Shown: one piece after another, positions 1-12,200 of the stretch
How positions within the stretch are numbered: position 1 is the first letter of the stretch
How the letters are laid out: each line of letters begins with the position of its first letter
DNA from: Galaxea fascicularis
Taxonomy: Eukaryota > Cnidaria > Anthozoa > Scleractinia > Euphylliidae
Reading direction: 5' to 3'
Length of the DNA: 64,000 bases
NCBI GenBank assembly: GCA_948470475.1
Contig: OX419345.1
Location: 7,378,090 to 7,442,089 of the forward strand
Notes under the pieces: model-generated
Database searches by the model: none
Told to the model about the DNA's origin: nothing
The model's input: the letters and a program-made list of their open reading frames with translations, nothing else
Program-made: the position numbers and the translations under genes

Positions 1-341
1 TTGGGAAGAGTGAAGCGAGAAGTAAAATAGAGTGCTTCTGTATACCATCATCGCGAGTTTCAGTAATACTCTCTTCCAGCAGAAAATCAATGCCTTTACA
101 CAAGTCAATATTGTCTACTGCTCTCTCTATTAGAAGGACATATAGGTCATTCTTCACCGATATTATTACAACAGGCAGTCCATTCTTTTGAAGAAAAAGG
201 TCTCTGAATTGCACTCTAGCACTGTGATTATTATTCCTCTCTTCTAGCTTAGCAGCGTACTCATCAAACGCAACATGGAAAGGCATACACCGTTTCAGCG
301 TGAGCTCATCAAGTAAACACAGAAGGGACGAATAAGAACTC
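1..341 (-). CDS. Partial exon of an unidentified gene running off the left edge
   Basis: On the minus strand one frame is open from about 341 to the window edge, over 110 codons, with ordinary protein-like composition (for example LLDELTLKRCMPFHVAFDEY near its upstream end). An internal ATG lies at 286, but the frame is already open and protein-like before it. I therefore cannot tell whether this is a first exon starting there or an internal exon. The gene would be transcribed away from the SAM gene that starts at 649, so the interval between them could serve both. I do not recognise the family. The start and the extent to the left are unknown. It could also be a chance open frame, but 110 codons without a stop in AT-rich DNA makes that less likely. 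Confidence 0.4.
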
Positions 342-648
342 ACATTTGAAGCCGAAGTTGAACGCGAAATCCTTTCTTGTATATTTTCCCTTGCTTCTGA
401 AATTGTCTTGTTACATTCAGAGATACGAAGGCGTGCTAAACCTTTTGAAAGATGCGAATTTCTTTGCTTTGTTCTGCCAGCATGAGCGATGGACACCATT
501 TTTGAGATTTAGTGTTTTAGCGCCAAAGAAAACTGAGCCCGCGATTCTACAAAAAAAACATCTCTCTATTGACGACCAGCAACCCGACCAGCAGGAATCC
601 TTTAAAAAAATCGCCCCAGAATGCAGTGGGCGCGTTGTTGTTGACAAG

Positions 649-2052
649 ATGGCGGACAGAGAGGACAGTCCTTTGGTCGATACAATAAGTGACGAATCCA
701 TTCAGCAAGAAGACATAGAACCAGAAACAGAATGCGATGAAAAATTACAATCATGGCTGCGAAAGATTTCCCTCGAAGGATATTTCAACAAAATGAAGGA
801 GTGTGGGTTGACGTCAGTTTCACACCTGGAAGATATCCACTCACAAGACGACGCCGTGCAGAACTTTGGAATGACGACATTCCAAGCAAGACGATTGCTT
901 AGAGAGTTCAACGAGTGGAAGACGAAAAAACTTCAAGCATCAAAGAAAGGGAAGGGACAACAGCCACTGTCGAGCGTCTCAGGACTTAAGACCAACAATA
1001 ACGCTGTTGTGGTGAGTCTTCCTCCAGCATTCCAAGGCTTCCTAGGAACACGTGATGGCGGAAAAAGTGTCATTGTTCCCACAAGTCACTTAGCTAAAAA
1101 GTGGGCAAACTTGTACTATAAAAATCCTCAAAATCCTGTTCAAATACTAAGCAACAATTTTATGCTTAGAATGTGTGAATCACAACAGTACAAATTCAAG
1201 TCTCAAAGAGAATGTGAGACATGGGCAAGAAAAGAACGCGAGAAGCGAATCGCCTTGCTCTTAGCTTTAGAAAAGAACACTAAAGGCTGGACACCATATT
1301 ACAAAAGGAAGAGTATTTATGGGACTGTTTCCAATTTACAAGAAAGGTTCCCAGCTGTAGCAGTTTTAACAGAGGAAACGGTGAAAAAGGTCGACTATGA
1401 AAGTTGTGTTGAGTTTAAGGACTCCCTAGAGAGCCTATGCCATACTATCAATGGACATGAAGAAACTCTAGAGATGACCATTCAAGATGTTATAGGCCCT
1501 ACAGGAAATGTCAAAACAGGTAGGGCATCTAGCTTGGCTTGTATTGGTGAACTGTGCAGTTAATATCTGGATTTGTTTGGGTTGGTGTGTGTAAAAGGGG
1601 GGGGGGAGTGGCTATACACATTTTGGCAATTCTGGTTGCTGGGGAGGATGTAGATATTTTTAAAAACACAGTCTTGAGGCATACACATTGCTCACAGTCT
1701 CCACTGTATAAGTTGTTGTGGAAGTTCCAAATGTTTCTTTTTTAATTAATATTTCATATAGCTTACCAGTTAAAACCACACAACAAACTCCATGGTCACT
1801 CAAAAAAAAAACCTTTATTTTTTAATAGATAAATCTGAGGCCTATGAATTTTATTATCCTCTTAAGAAAGCTGTTATGGAGACAAAGGAAATGATTCAGA
1901 GTCAACTTGCCCATGTAGGAAAGCTGGTGGAGGTGTGCATTACCAAATACGGTGAATGCACACAAATGAAAGTACAGAAAAAAAAGAAAGAACAGAACAA
2001 GAAAAAAGACAACAAGAGGCGGAAATTGGAAGACACTGTGGAAGTATATTAA
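649..2052 (+). CDS. SAM-domain protein, two exons, 364 aa
   Basis: Exons 649-1519 and 1829-2052 join with matching phase: donor CAG/GTAGGG, acceptor TTTTTTAATAG, codon GAT split 1+2. I chose the ATG at 649 because it sits in a strong context (gacaagATGGCGG); the same frame is open further upstream from 346, but that part reads like untranslated sequence. Residues about 31-95 (LQSWLRKISLEGYFNKMKEC, later FGMTTFQARRLLREFNEW) match a sterile alpha motif, a helical protein-protein interaction module. The middle (from about residue 127) is a conserved-looking globular region with GFLGTRDGGKSVIVPTSHLA that I do not recognise. The last 35 residues are very lysine-rich (KKKKEQNKKKDNKRRK), a probable nuclear localisation signal. 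A nuclear adaptor or DNA-associated role is inference. Confidence 0.7.
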
Positions 2053-3189
2053 ATAGTGTAAATCTGTACTGGTTTGTTATAAACTAAATGCAGATTAAAG
2101 TGCACCTAACCTCAAACTGTCATTATTTCTGCAAAAATATAAAATTGAAGCTCTTCCAAAAGCAACTTGACATTTTTTCGCATTATATGAATTTTTTTGA
2201 GCAACAAAACTACAATTTCTTTTTGTGAATTTTGCTAAGTTTCATCTCAGCCAAAACAATTTTGGGATTAGGTGCACTTTTTCAGATTCACAGTACCAAA
2301 ACTCATGAGGCAAAGAGCCATAATATATCTAAGACGACGAATAAATAAATCATAAGTGAAATGCATGGGCTTGAGTTTGCTTCATGAGATTATGAAAATC
2401 ACTTACACTATTTTTTTTGTATAAGCTTACTAATAAACAATTCATCTATAAATTATTTTAATTATTAGAATTGATCTTCAATAATTATTATAATAAAAAT
2501 ATATCTTGTTCAAAAATATAAAAACAGAAAAATATAGATACATGTTACTGTTAAATATTTATTTATTTATTTATGGTTGACAACAAGACAGGTTTGGATC
2601 TGTTTCTTTTTATACTGAATATATTGTTTTTAAAAAAATGTCTAAATGTCATAGTTGCGTTGCATGGGACAATCGTACAATAGTTTCAAAACAAGAATTA
2701 AGGATTTAACCAAGGTTTCAAATGGCAGAGGGTGGGGAATTTGAAATTTAGTAACCCAAAATAATTGAAAATGTCAATTATCATAGCCCCTGGGTATGCC
2801 TGCACTCTCCTCATTGGGGCTAGGCATTGATAGGTGATAGGTGCATAACTAAAACATCGCACAAATGTTATATTATATTGTTATATGTTGTCTTTTATTA
2901 TATGACATTGCAAAAACCTTGTATTTCAATGGAAAATAATTACATGAAAATGCTTATATATATATATATATTGTTATATTGTTATGTATGTTGTTATCTA
3001 TTGTTATGTTATTATATTGTTATATGTTGTCTTATATAAGACATTGCAAAAACCTTATACTTCAATAGAAACTAATTACATGAGAATGCTTCAGTTGAAA
3101 AGATTAAAAATGAACAAATCATGTTTCTTTGTCTAATAAAACTTGATTCTTCAAATAGAAAAATTTACTTCCATTACTGCTTGTGATAA
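2053..3189. other. AT-rich intergenic stretch with a diverged duplicated segment
   Basis: No coding sequence is convincing here. It contains simple repeats (ATTT units near 2557-2573, TA run near 2957-2971). About 80 bp around 2870-2953 recurs at 3011-3090 with indels, both copies holding ATATGTTGTCTT and GACATTGCAAAAACCTT. Confidence 0.6.
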
Positions 3190-3510
3190 GCAGTAAGGTT
3201 GGATACAGTGTGAGCCAGCAAGCCAGAAATCCCTGATCCCAATAACCGCAAGCTACCTAAGGAACTGTAGGCTAACTGCAGTGCTAACTAGGCTAGCCAA
3301 TGTGTAACTTAGGCTAACCGTAATGGCTTGCATGACTCCTATAACTTGGAGCCATGTGAACTGAGCAGGCAAGAAACCCCTCATCCCATTATAAGGGCAA
3401 ACCGCAAGCTACCTAAGCTAACTGTAGGCCAACCGGTGTGACGTTTAGGCTAACCAGAGTGTTATTTAGGCCAATCAATGTGTTATTTTAATAGGCTAAC
3501 CAGAGCGGCT
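3190..3510. repeat. Degenerate repeat of TAGGCTAACC-type units
   Basis: The phrases CCGCAAGCTACCTAAG, AGGCTAACC and CAATGTGT recur several times. Two larger sub-blocks (about 3236-3300 and 3390-3450) share order: ATCCC..., ACCGCAAGCTACCTAAG, TAGGC. It is a decayed tandem array. From 3511 to 3795 there is only low-complexity T and C runs. Confidence 0.55.
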
Positions 3511-3795
3511 CACTGGCTTGCAGATTATCCGGAATGGTTGCAGTTTTCCTGGGATTTTGTAAAGCCCCCCAGGAAAGATGAAATAGCTTTGCAACATTTT
3601 TTTTCTTGCTTGCAGCAGTGCAAGAATTTTTTTTCTATTTCATTTGTGCTGCATGCAATTTTTTTCTCCCACCAAGCGCTTGCAGGAAATTTTTTTTCAA
3701 AATCACCCACCCCCCCCCCCTCAAGAGTTAAATGGTCGGCCCCTAAAACAAAGTTAAACAAGATGTTCAAATAATAGTAGACCGAAACATAACGA

Positions 3796-5668
3796 TTATA
3801 AATTATTTAGAGTTCCAGCTACCTCCAAAGCCTTCTTCCTGGCATAACGCAGGTTCTTACATTTACCAGCAATACTGGCAATACAGCCATTCCATAATTT
3901 TGTCTGTTCCTCAGTAGACAATGAGGATCCAAAAACACGAAGAACTTCACTTTTAATTGCGCAGGTAATGTTCGGGTCAAGTTGTTTATTGCAGTCTTTT
4001 CCCGTAACGGTTGCTGTAGCCATCTGTTCGAGGCCGTAAAGTTTCTCCGCTAACGCAAGAGTGAATTTGTTCGGGTAAGTGAAGGTTTGCAGACGGCGGT
4101 ACTCCTCAATCCCCAGTGTCACACCAAGCATTCCACCAATTCTCACTAAAACAGAAAGAAACAGGCAAGCGTTTTAGCAAAAAGAAAAGTAATAAAATAA
4201 TTGAAAGGCCGCACATAAACCAGGAACAGTACCGGAACATCAGGGAACATCAAAGCAGAGCAGAGCCTTTTATAACGGTACACATAGCCACACCTAGAAT
4301 TCAACTTCAGAACGACAACACTTCTAACAAATAAATCTTGAGAAAATAAAGTTTTGACCAGCGACCCTGCATGACAGCACGTCGCCAAAGGTTTTTAAGT
4401 CTTGTGTTTGTATTCGGAATATTCTGGAATGTTCCATGTTCCTGGTTTTATCGACGCCCCAATATATTTGACTTCAATTAAATTCAAGTACCGGCAGGTA
4501 TGGAAGTTATTAATTATGTGCGCTACAGTTAAAAAAAATAAATAAATAACAAAGGTCACCTCTGTCAGAGTCTTGTTCCAGGAGCGGGGATGCCAAGAGA
4601 TTCTGTGTTTGGACTGGGGATAATTCAACTTGTGGTGACACTGGCGCCTCCGCAGGTGCTGGATGTGGAAGGATCCTTTGAAGCCGGTCAAGACGTTGTT
4701 GCATCGCAAACTTGATTTCTGCAATTTCCTCTGACTGCTGGGTGAGTTTTGCATCGATTGACTGTACAGACTTACTCAGGCTTTCCACCAAATTAACCTG
4801 CAATTATAAAGAAAACGTTTGAAATAGCAAACTAATAATCGTCCGCTAGTATTGACACGAAAAACTGCATCACGCTTTCCTTAACGAATTTTGTTGTCGA
4901 TGTGTTCATATGGGAAATTTCAGCCCAGTCGAGGCTGGGTTGAAGAGACCCTAAGGTCAATGTACAATGTAGGGTCGCAAAAAGGCAGCAATGTCCTCGT
5001 ATCTAGGAAAGTAGATGTTACTCACTAGTTTTGTGAAGTCTCTCCTGGTGATGATACTTTCACGGCTGGCACTGGGAGACTGAATGTTTATTACTGGGCT
5101 AAAGGTCAAATTACGACGGCGAGGAGAGCATGGTTTCGGTGAATGAGCTGGACTGCAGTCAAGGACTCCTAACGGACTCAAGGGTTCCTCGATCTGATGA
5201 GGTGGAGTGGCTGTCTTGGGCGATGCTGATGATGTCACGCTCGGTGTTTCTGGGAGGTTATCAGTGTCCTCGTGATCAAGATGGTCCTCTGTCGTCTGGG
5301 TCGTACATAATATCTGCAAAGTAAGACAGGTAGTATTATAATACACTCTTCCTTTTTTGAAGAATGCGTTTTATAAGAATATCGAGACTGAAGTTTGGGA
5401 AATTTTCAAAATATTTTAAATATAAACCCGAGTCTGAGATTAAAATTGAAAAATTTATTCCTCGAGTAGTTACTTCGGATAACTAAGTTTGCATATTTTG
5501 ACAAGATGTCAGAAATTCAGAGTCCGGGAGTGTAAGTACAAGACTTCGAGGTAAACTGTAAAAGCGCATCATGGGCTGCACTGATCACTACTTTATAAAC
5601 ACAAGATATTACTCTACATGTACCTTGCCACGCGTCTTTTCTTTGCCTTTCTTTGCCTTTTTGGGCAT
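3796..5668 (-). CDS. BEN-domain protein, four exons, 306 aa
   Basis: Minus-strand exons 5668-5624, 5313-5026, 4797-4560 and 4145-3796 join with consistent phases (0, 0, 1) and GT-AG borders. The start ATG at 5668 (MPKKAKKGKEKTRGK) is the first ATG after an in-frame stop just upstream. The protein has a basic N-terminus, a Ser/Pro-rich linker (SPRRRNLTFSP) and a coiled-coil-like stretch with Q and E heptads (VESLSKSVQSIDAKLTQQSE). The C-terminal module carries LDPNITCAIKSEVLRVF and KLWNGCIASIAGKCKNLR. That spacing of an LD near an Ile/Val-rich helix, then W..C...I..KC..lR, matches the BEN domain, a DNA-binding and protein-binding module of chromatin factors. A nuclear regulator is the natural inference. 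All exons are intact, so this looks like a functional host gene. Confidence 0.72.
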
Positions 5669-5750
5669 AGCCGCACGTCTCTTTTCGGAAGTCTTCTTGC
5701 GTTTCGAAGCCTAACAACAAAAGTAATCGTAATCGTTCCCACCAATTGTG
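5669..5750. promoter_or_regulatory. Candidate bidirectional promoter between BEN and SAMD3-like genes
   Basis: Only about 80 bp separate the two divergent start codons (5668 minus, 5751 plus). The interval contains CCAAT in the plus orientation (about 5740) and no TATA box in a usual place. The two 5' untranslated regions must overlap or be very short. Transcription start sites cannot be seen from sequence. Confidence 0.45.
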
Positions 5751-6192
5751 ATGGCGGCTTTGGAGAAGAGAGTGTACATGGAAAAGAAGGCACGGAGCAA
5801 ATTCATACAGGCCTTATATGATGCAATCTGCCAATACACCATGTGAGTAAACTTCTTTTTATTCCAGGGACATTGCAGCCCCAGCAGTACGGTCACTAGA
5901 TTAACATGTGTGTTACCTGAAGTCTTAAAGCTGGTAGTACCGGTAATTTCAAGCTGTATAGTATCTTATTTTTCAAATAAGACCACTCTTGTAAGTGTAC
6001 TAACTCATTTCTGTATCCAGTTTGATGTATTTGTATAGGTAATCATATGGTTTCGAGTTCAATTTGGAATTAATTTGCACAAGTCAGTTTTTCAAAAAGC
6101 TGAAATTGCACGAGCTGCTTCGGCGAGTGCAATTTCAGCTTGTTGAAAAACTCACAAGTGCAAATGAATTCCAAAGTGAACAAGAAAAACCG

Positions 6193-6226
<34 letters not shown>

Positions 6227-9200
6227 GTTTGCATGGAGGAAGTGCTGGAAGATCTTTCTTGAAGCCATTTTTTCTCATGATGTTCGTCATCATTTTACGT
6301 GATATCATTGTCTGAAAATTTCCTATTGTCTTTCAGCCAATCATAATCCAGAATTACAATGTGTAATTTGCACTGGTGTTACACTTTTTGCACTGCTTTC
6401 AGCCAATCAGAATCGAGTAATTTTTTCATGTACATTATTAAAAACATTATTTTAATTTTTATGACAAAAACTATTTTGATTCCATGTTCTTAGGGCAGTG
6501 TTAATTTAATATAGTGTTTGAATGTAAAAACAATGAAACTAATCTTTAAATTCAGCATTTTTTCCCATGAAACTTTTTGCGTGTGAGATTTAAAAAATAT
6601 TGAAGTGTCAACTTAGTACTGAATTATTGGGATCATGCTCTTCTCGATGAAGATATTGTATATTTATGCAGATCAGTTTGTCTCAAACAACAACATTTAA
6701 CTTTCAACAGTTTTCCAACACCTGACCAAAGAAGACAAGTCTGCAGGAAATTAATATCAGAGTATCCATTTCAACCTGATGTAGATGGAGGTTGTGTAAG
6801 TTGTTGTGGGCTATATTTTATCCTCCACAGGTGCAGCTGAAAGCAAGGCTTACACAATTAACTTAATCGTGTAACTATCACAGACCCCTATATTTAATAA
6901 CATCTGAGTGAGGTATCCTTATTTCAATTCTTAACATTTATTTGTACCAAATTTTAACCATTTTCCTATCAGGGTTTTAAGCAATACAAACAAATGCCTG
7001 TATTACCAGTGCATGTGTGTTGGGGGAGGAGTGGGTGTGCATCTACATGTGTGTGTGTTTGTGAAGGGGGGTGGGGGGGGTGTAAAGAGGTAAAGCGCAT
7101 CCTTTTGTAGAGGAATTGAATTAAATCTGACTCTCAAAATTGCAATATGCTGTCCAAGCAGTGACCTTGTTAACAGGGGTTGACTGTTTTAGGATATCAG
7201 TCTCTGGACTTGCATGTAAAATATATTCAAACCATGTTTTTTTAAAGAGCTGTATAAGTTAAGTTAATCTTTATATCTTGATCTTTATTAACTTGAATGT
7301 TTCAAGAACACTCTAAATGAATAATGTAAATTTATTAAAACTGATGTTTTATTAATTGATCTCAAATTTCTCTTTTGAAAACAGGAAAGCTGGTATAGAA
7401 TACTTTCTGATAAATGTAAAAATGAATGTCGGGGAAATGTTCCAGACCTAGTTGTTATGTCTCGCAAAAGAAAAAATCCAGATGGCAGCCTGAAGCAGCC
7501 AAAACCCGAGAAAGGACTGCGGAGGGGAATAGTAAAATGGGCTCCTCCACATATTGAGGGGGAAGATCAAGCCTCCCATGACAAGCATGTCAATTGGATG
7601 CAACAGGAAGCAAAGAAAAAGGACAAAAGATATTTCTTGGTAACACGAAAAATGGACCTTACATATTCCTTTAGAAAGGAATACCTGACTAAACAGCCAG
7701 TGCCACTACTTCAGCTCAAGCAGAAATACCCATTTCTTTTCCATCAAAATGAGGTTAGTAAGCCAACGTTGGTTTACCTCCTTCCAGAATTTTAAAAATA
7801 AATGGATTAACTGATTGAAGATCAGTCTAGTCATTAATAATCATTTTATTTTTCATCATATTGTATACTTTACTAGAATAACATGCTGTTGGAATGTTCC
7901 AAAATTGTAAAATTCTTTGGTCAGACACGGTACAGTAGACTGATTCCAGTATAAAACAAATTACAAATGTTAGTGTCTTAATGATAAAGATGCAAAACCA
8001 CCCTTCTTCTAAGTAGTAACAGTAACTTCCATACAAATTTCACCACAATTTGCTGTGTTTGGACAGAAAGTAAAGAAGAAACAACATTTTAGTTTCACTT
8101 TGACCAATGGTACATACAGGCGGATGATCCTGTCCCAAGTACAAACTTTCAGCCTGCAGTTCACATGCAAGGGAAGAATCACAAGTTTCTATTAACAAGT
8201 TACATCTAAAAGGTCATGTAATTAGCACAGCAATGATGTTTCTCTGCTACCTTTTTCAGATCAAGAACGAATATTGCCGCTTAATGGCTGACAAAGAGGC
8301 TCCTGACCAAATTAAAGAACGGTTTGTCAAGATGGGACAAAAGGTAATAGAGTATGCCAGGAGGAAGGACATAAAGGGGTCACAGCCACTTATAAGCCTC
8401 CTTGAACCAGAGGAACACAACAATGAAGATGCACCAACATCAGGTAAATATGTTCTCATGGTTAAATGCATTTGAGTTTATAAAGAAACTACTATGTATG
8501 GTGCTGCCTCAATGAGGTGATAATTAGGTGAATTTACTACTGCAAATGACATTCCAATGCTTCAAATGCTAGCCCTTCAACAGCGCAAGTGGAATAATTT
8601 GGATTTCCTCTAACAAAAAGTTTAAGCATTAATTGCTTTTATGTAATTTAAAGGAATCAGTTGCAATAGGTTTTTGAAAGCAGTTTTTACTGGCAAACTG
8701 ATCATATGTCTCTCCCGCTCCTGATAATATGCATTTCAAATCTGTTTCAATGAAATTGTCAAAGCGGGGTGCTACTATTTGTTTTTCCTTTGATTTCTAA
8801 TTCATGTGTACACCAAACTTGCTTCAGAAACCTTACAGAAAATTACTCTGTGAGCAGTTGGTTTCTCCTATGCCGAACGAGAGAGAAACCACTGCAAGCA
8901 ACTGTTTGTTCCTTTGAGTTAACCGCCGTCCAGCACCATGGACGAATAAATTAACTTTGAACTGGTAAAGCTAGTTTAGGCTCGCACGCATGCGCTCACC
9001 AACACAACTGCCGCATTTAAGCGAGCCCACCGTGCAGCGATCAAAGTTCCAATGGTTACGATCCTGAAAGACGATTGATAATTCTTCGAGACTAAGCTGT
9101 ACATCGCTGGAAGTTCTTCCTTTAGTGCTTGGAGTGCACTGCTGTTTTTCACTTTTGATGACGTCCAGTCGCTTTTACAAACCCGCCTTCGATCGTATTA

Positions 9201-12200
9201 CCTAAGTTAAACTCGTAGTCAACGAAATCAGCAATCCCGCACGAGAAAGGGCAAGAAAGCCTTAAATTTAGGCTTTATATTGAGACCATAAACTAGACAA
9301 TACTGTACTTAGAGGAAGGTCTGGAGCATTCTTCTGTCGGTGCTTTTTCACGACAAATTTGCATTCTTGAGACCGGCGTTGTACAAACACTTCTAGTAAA
9401 CAAATGAAACTGACATCAAATGCATGACATGGGGCGTGACAAACTTGCGCATGCTCAAAGGAAAAGCAGACGGTTGCTCGCAGTGGTTTCTGTCTCATTC
9501 GGCGTAGGAGAAACCAACCGCTCGCAGGGTAACAGAAAATTGGAAATACCTCCCCAATATATTCTCTCATTTCTCCTTTTGAGAATACATTTTGTGAAAA
9601 GCAAGAGACTTTCATAATCAGCTTTCATTAAAATTTGATTTCTTACCTCTGCTGAAAACGTAAAGCACTGGAAATTGCAGGAAGTTTCCCATATAGTCCC
9701 ATGCTTAATTATGCATACGATTTCGATCATAAATTCCTTTATATACGACGGCGCCAGTCATGAACTGAACGAGACCAGAAACTCACAAAATTGTATACAT
9801 AATTGAGTATGGGGTTATAAGGAAATCTTGTAAGGATAACTTACCATTACGCTCATGGAACACTTCAATGGACTGAACAGTCCTTTTTTTCTTTTTCATC
9901 TTCAACCAAACAGAAGACCAAGCAGTAATTGCACTGTGTCTGTTGCCTCTGATACTCGAGCGGACACCAAAGAGTGGACCAAGCCCCTCTCACTTCCTTT
10001 ACCAGGTAAGAATAAATGTATTGCATCATACGGACACATAAAATTGCGTCACATGCATAATCCAACAGTTCAAACTCTTTTCAACCAAGATCATCCGAGT
10101 GCTAAAAATTCCGATGAAGTGTAAAGCCGCCATATTGGATTGATAGGCTCTAGGAAAGCCTGGGGTGAGTATAGTGAGAATGACAAAACAGTGAAGCGGG
10201 GGGGGGGGGGGAGGAAAATACTTTTTCTTTTTTACCTCCTCCCCCTCACTCCAGGCTTTCCTCGTTCTTATCAATCCAATATGACGGCTTAAACACTCGA
10301 TCGTAATTTTAGCACTCGCTCGCCACAGAATACGCCTGCTATGCAGTCTATCTTGACGGCCGCCATGTTTATGACGCAATCGCGGGAGTTAATTGGATAC
10401 TAAAAAAATTAGGTTTCCGATTGAGGACTGCAACTGACATCTGATCACTGAAGATAACATCTTAAGCATGGCATATGCATTTCACCCGAAAAAAAAAACG
10501 TTCGTAGAGTCGAGACGTGATTCACTGAATAAAAGAGTATTATACGACAAAACTTTGATTTCTATTTTAGTAGCTGGAAACTGCCATTTTTCTACTGACT
10601 CCAGAACCTTTGTTGTGACCATGCATTATGTATACAGGATTCGTATTCTGGGATACGGCCGATCGAATGCAGCCTTCATTTGCATTTCCAGGAATAAATT
10701 GAACCGACAGTACTCGCAGAACATAAAAACGAGACACTTCATAATACTCTATTCTAGTATAGCTATAAATGTGTAATATTATTAGAGCGGCTTACATTTG
10801 GTCTTATCCATTTTCTTAACGTTTCTTTTTTTTTTTTCTTTTTTTTTTTCTCATAGCGGAGCTCCGCGCGCGGAGCACCATTGATAAGAAAATATGGTAA
10901 CCCATCGATCCGAGAAAATTTGGTCATGATGTCACCGTATGTCCATCAGTACGTACGTACGACCGTCCACCCCCTCGATGTAAGCCAAAGTTCAAATGTG
11001 ACACTCCAGTTAACCCTTTCGTGTGGAAGCTCGCATATAAGCGCGCTTCCATATGAACTGTTTTTGGACAGATCATTTGTCCATACACGTAGTCCTCAAC
11101 CCGCGTTTTTGTGGCGGGAAATTACATAGCCAAATTTTGAAGACAGTTTTAAAACAAAGTCAGTTTTGTCTATTCGTTGGCGGAGTATCAGTGACAAACA
11201 ACGGGACAAAGAACAAGAAAGGGCACAAGTAAACAGGCAGAGTATCAGTGACAAACAGCGGGAGAAAGGAGAAGAAAGGGAACGAGTAAACAGGCAGAGT
11301 ATCAGTGACAAACAGCGGGAGAAAGTGCACGAACAAACCGGCTGAATTGTACTGTCGAGCAACGAGAGAAAGAACAAGAAAGGGCTCGAGTAAACAGGCT
11401 GAATCGTACTGACGAGCAACAGGAGAAAGAACAACAAAAAGCTCAAGAAAAGAGACGAAATTATCGTGAGGGACAGCGAAAAAGAGAGCGTCTCTTGTCA
11501 AGCTGTAAAAACATTACCAAGTGTCAAGGAGTTTCAGCTTTTCCTCGTGTCATGTTTGCCTGCAGAAGTTTGCATGAAGAGAAAAGATCGTGTGGTCTGG
11601 CAAGGTGTGTTAAACTGGACGGTTTTGCCGCTTAAATCCTTAATTGAAGAAGCTTCCTTGATAGGCATATGCAGTAATAAGACTTACTTTTGTGTGAAAC
11701 GACGGCTTCTGCTTAAGCTCTGTGTTCGGAGTGATTGTTGTTGTGCGCAGGTTAGTACTCCTGTTTTGTCTTTTATATGGACATTTATGCCAAGAAACTT
11801 GAATAGCGATTTGTCTCAGTTTGTTACTTGTCTTATTTTTCCCGATTTCTACGAGAAATGTCGAAGAGAAATTCGCATCGGTTTCTTTTTTCTTACGTTT
11901 TTTTTTTTTCACGCTTTCATCTCAAATTGGTTTGGACTCTTTTTTTTTTCAAATGTTTTCTATCCAATATTTCATCTTGGATCCTAAAACGTTTCGTATT
12001 TTCCTGCTGTCGCTCTTTTTAGGGCGCAAAATTTGTTGAAGAAAAGCCAAGCCAAGTCCGGACGGTTTATAACCTCGGCCCCGCTTGATAAGTTTGACAT
12101 TTGGAAAACTCTCGCAAAGAACAACTCCTTGCCAAAAGTAAACGCGATTTTCAACAGCTGCAGCATTGGAAATGCCAGCAATATGTTGTCTCTCGCAGCA

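Noticed and set aside
346..648. N-terminal extension of the SAM gene from an ATG at 346
   Set aside because: Composition is unlike protein, and the ATG at 649 has a much better context. It probably overlaps the promoter and 5' untranslated region.
7027..7091. GT- and G-rich stretch as a telomere-like or quadruplex element
   Set aside because: No TTAGGG-type unit; an ordinary intronic low-complexity run.
10026..10379. Minus-strand frame of 117 codons
   Set aside because: Runs through the foldback element and its poly-G run; no protein-like content.
11096..11501. Minus-strand frames of over 110 codons with repeated LSLILCLF
   Set aside because: Complement of the charged 19-residue repeat; hydrophobic residues come from reading the antisense of K/E/Q codons.
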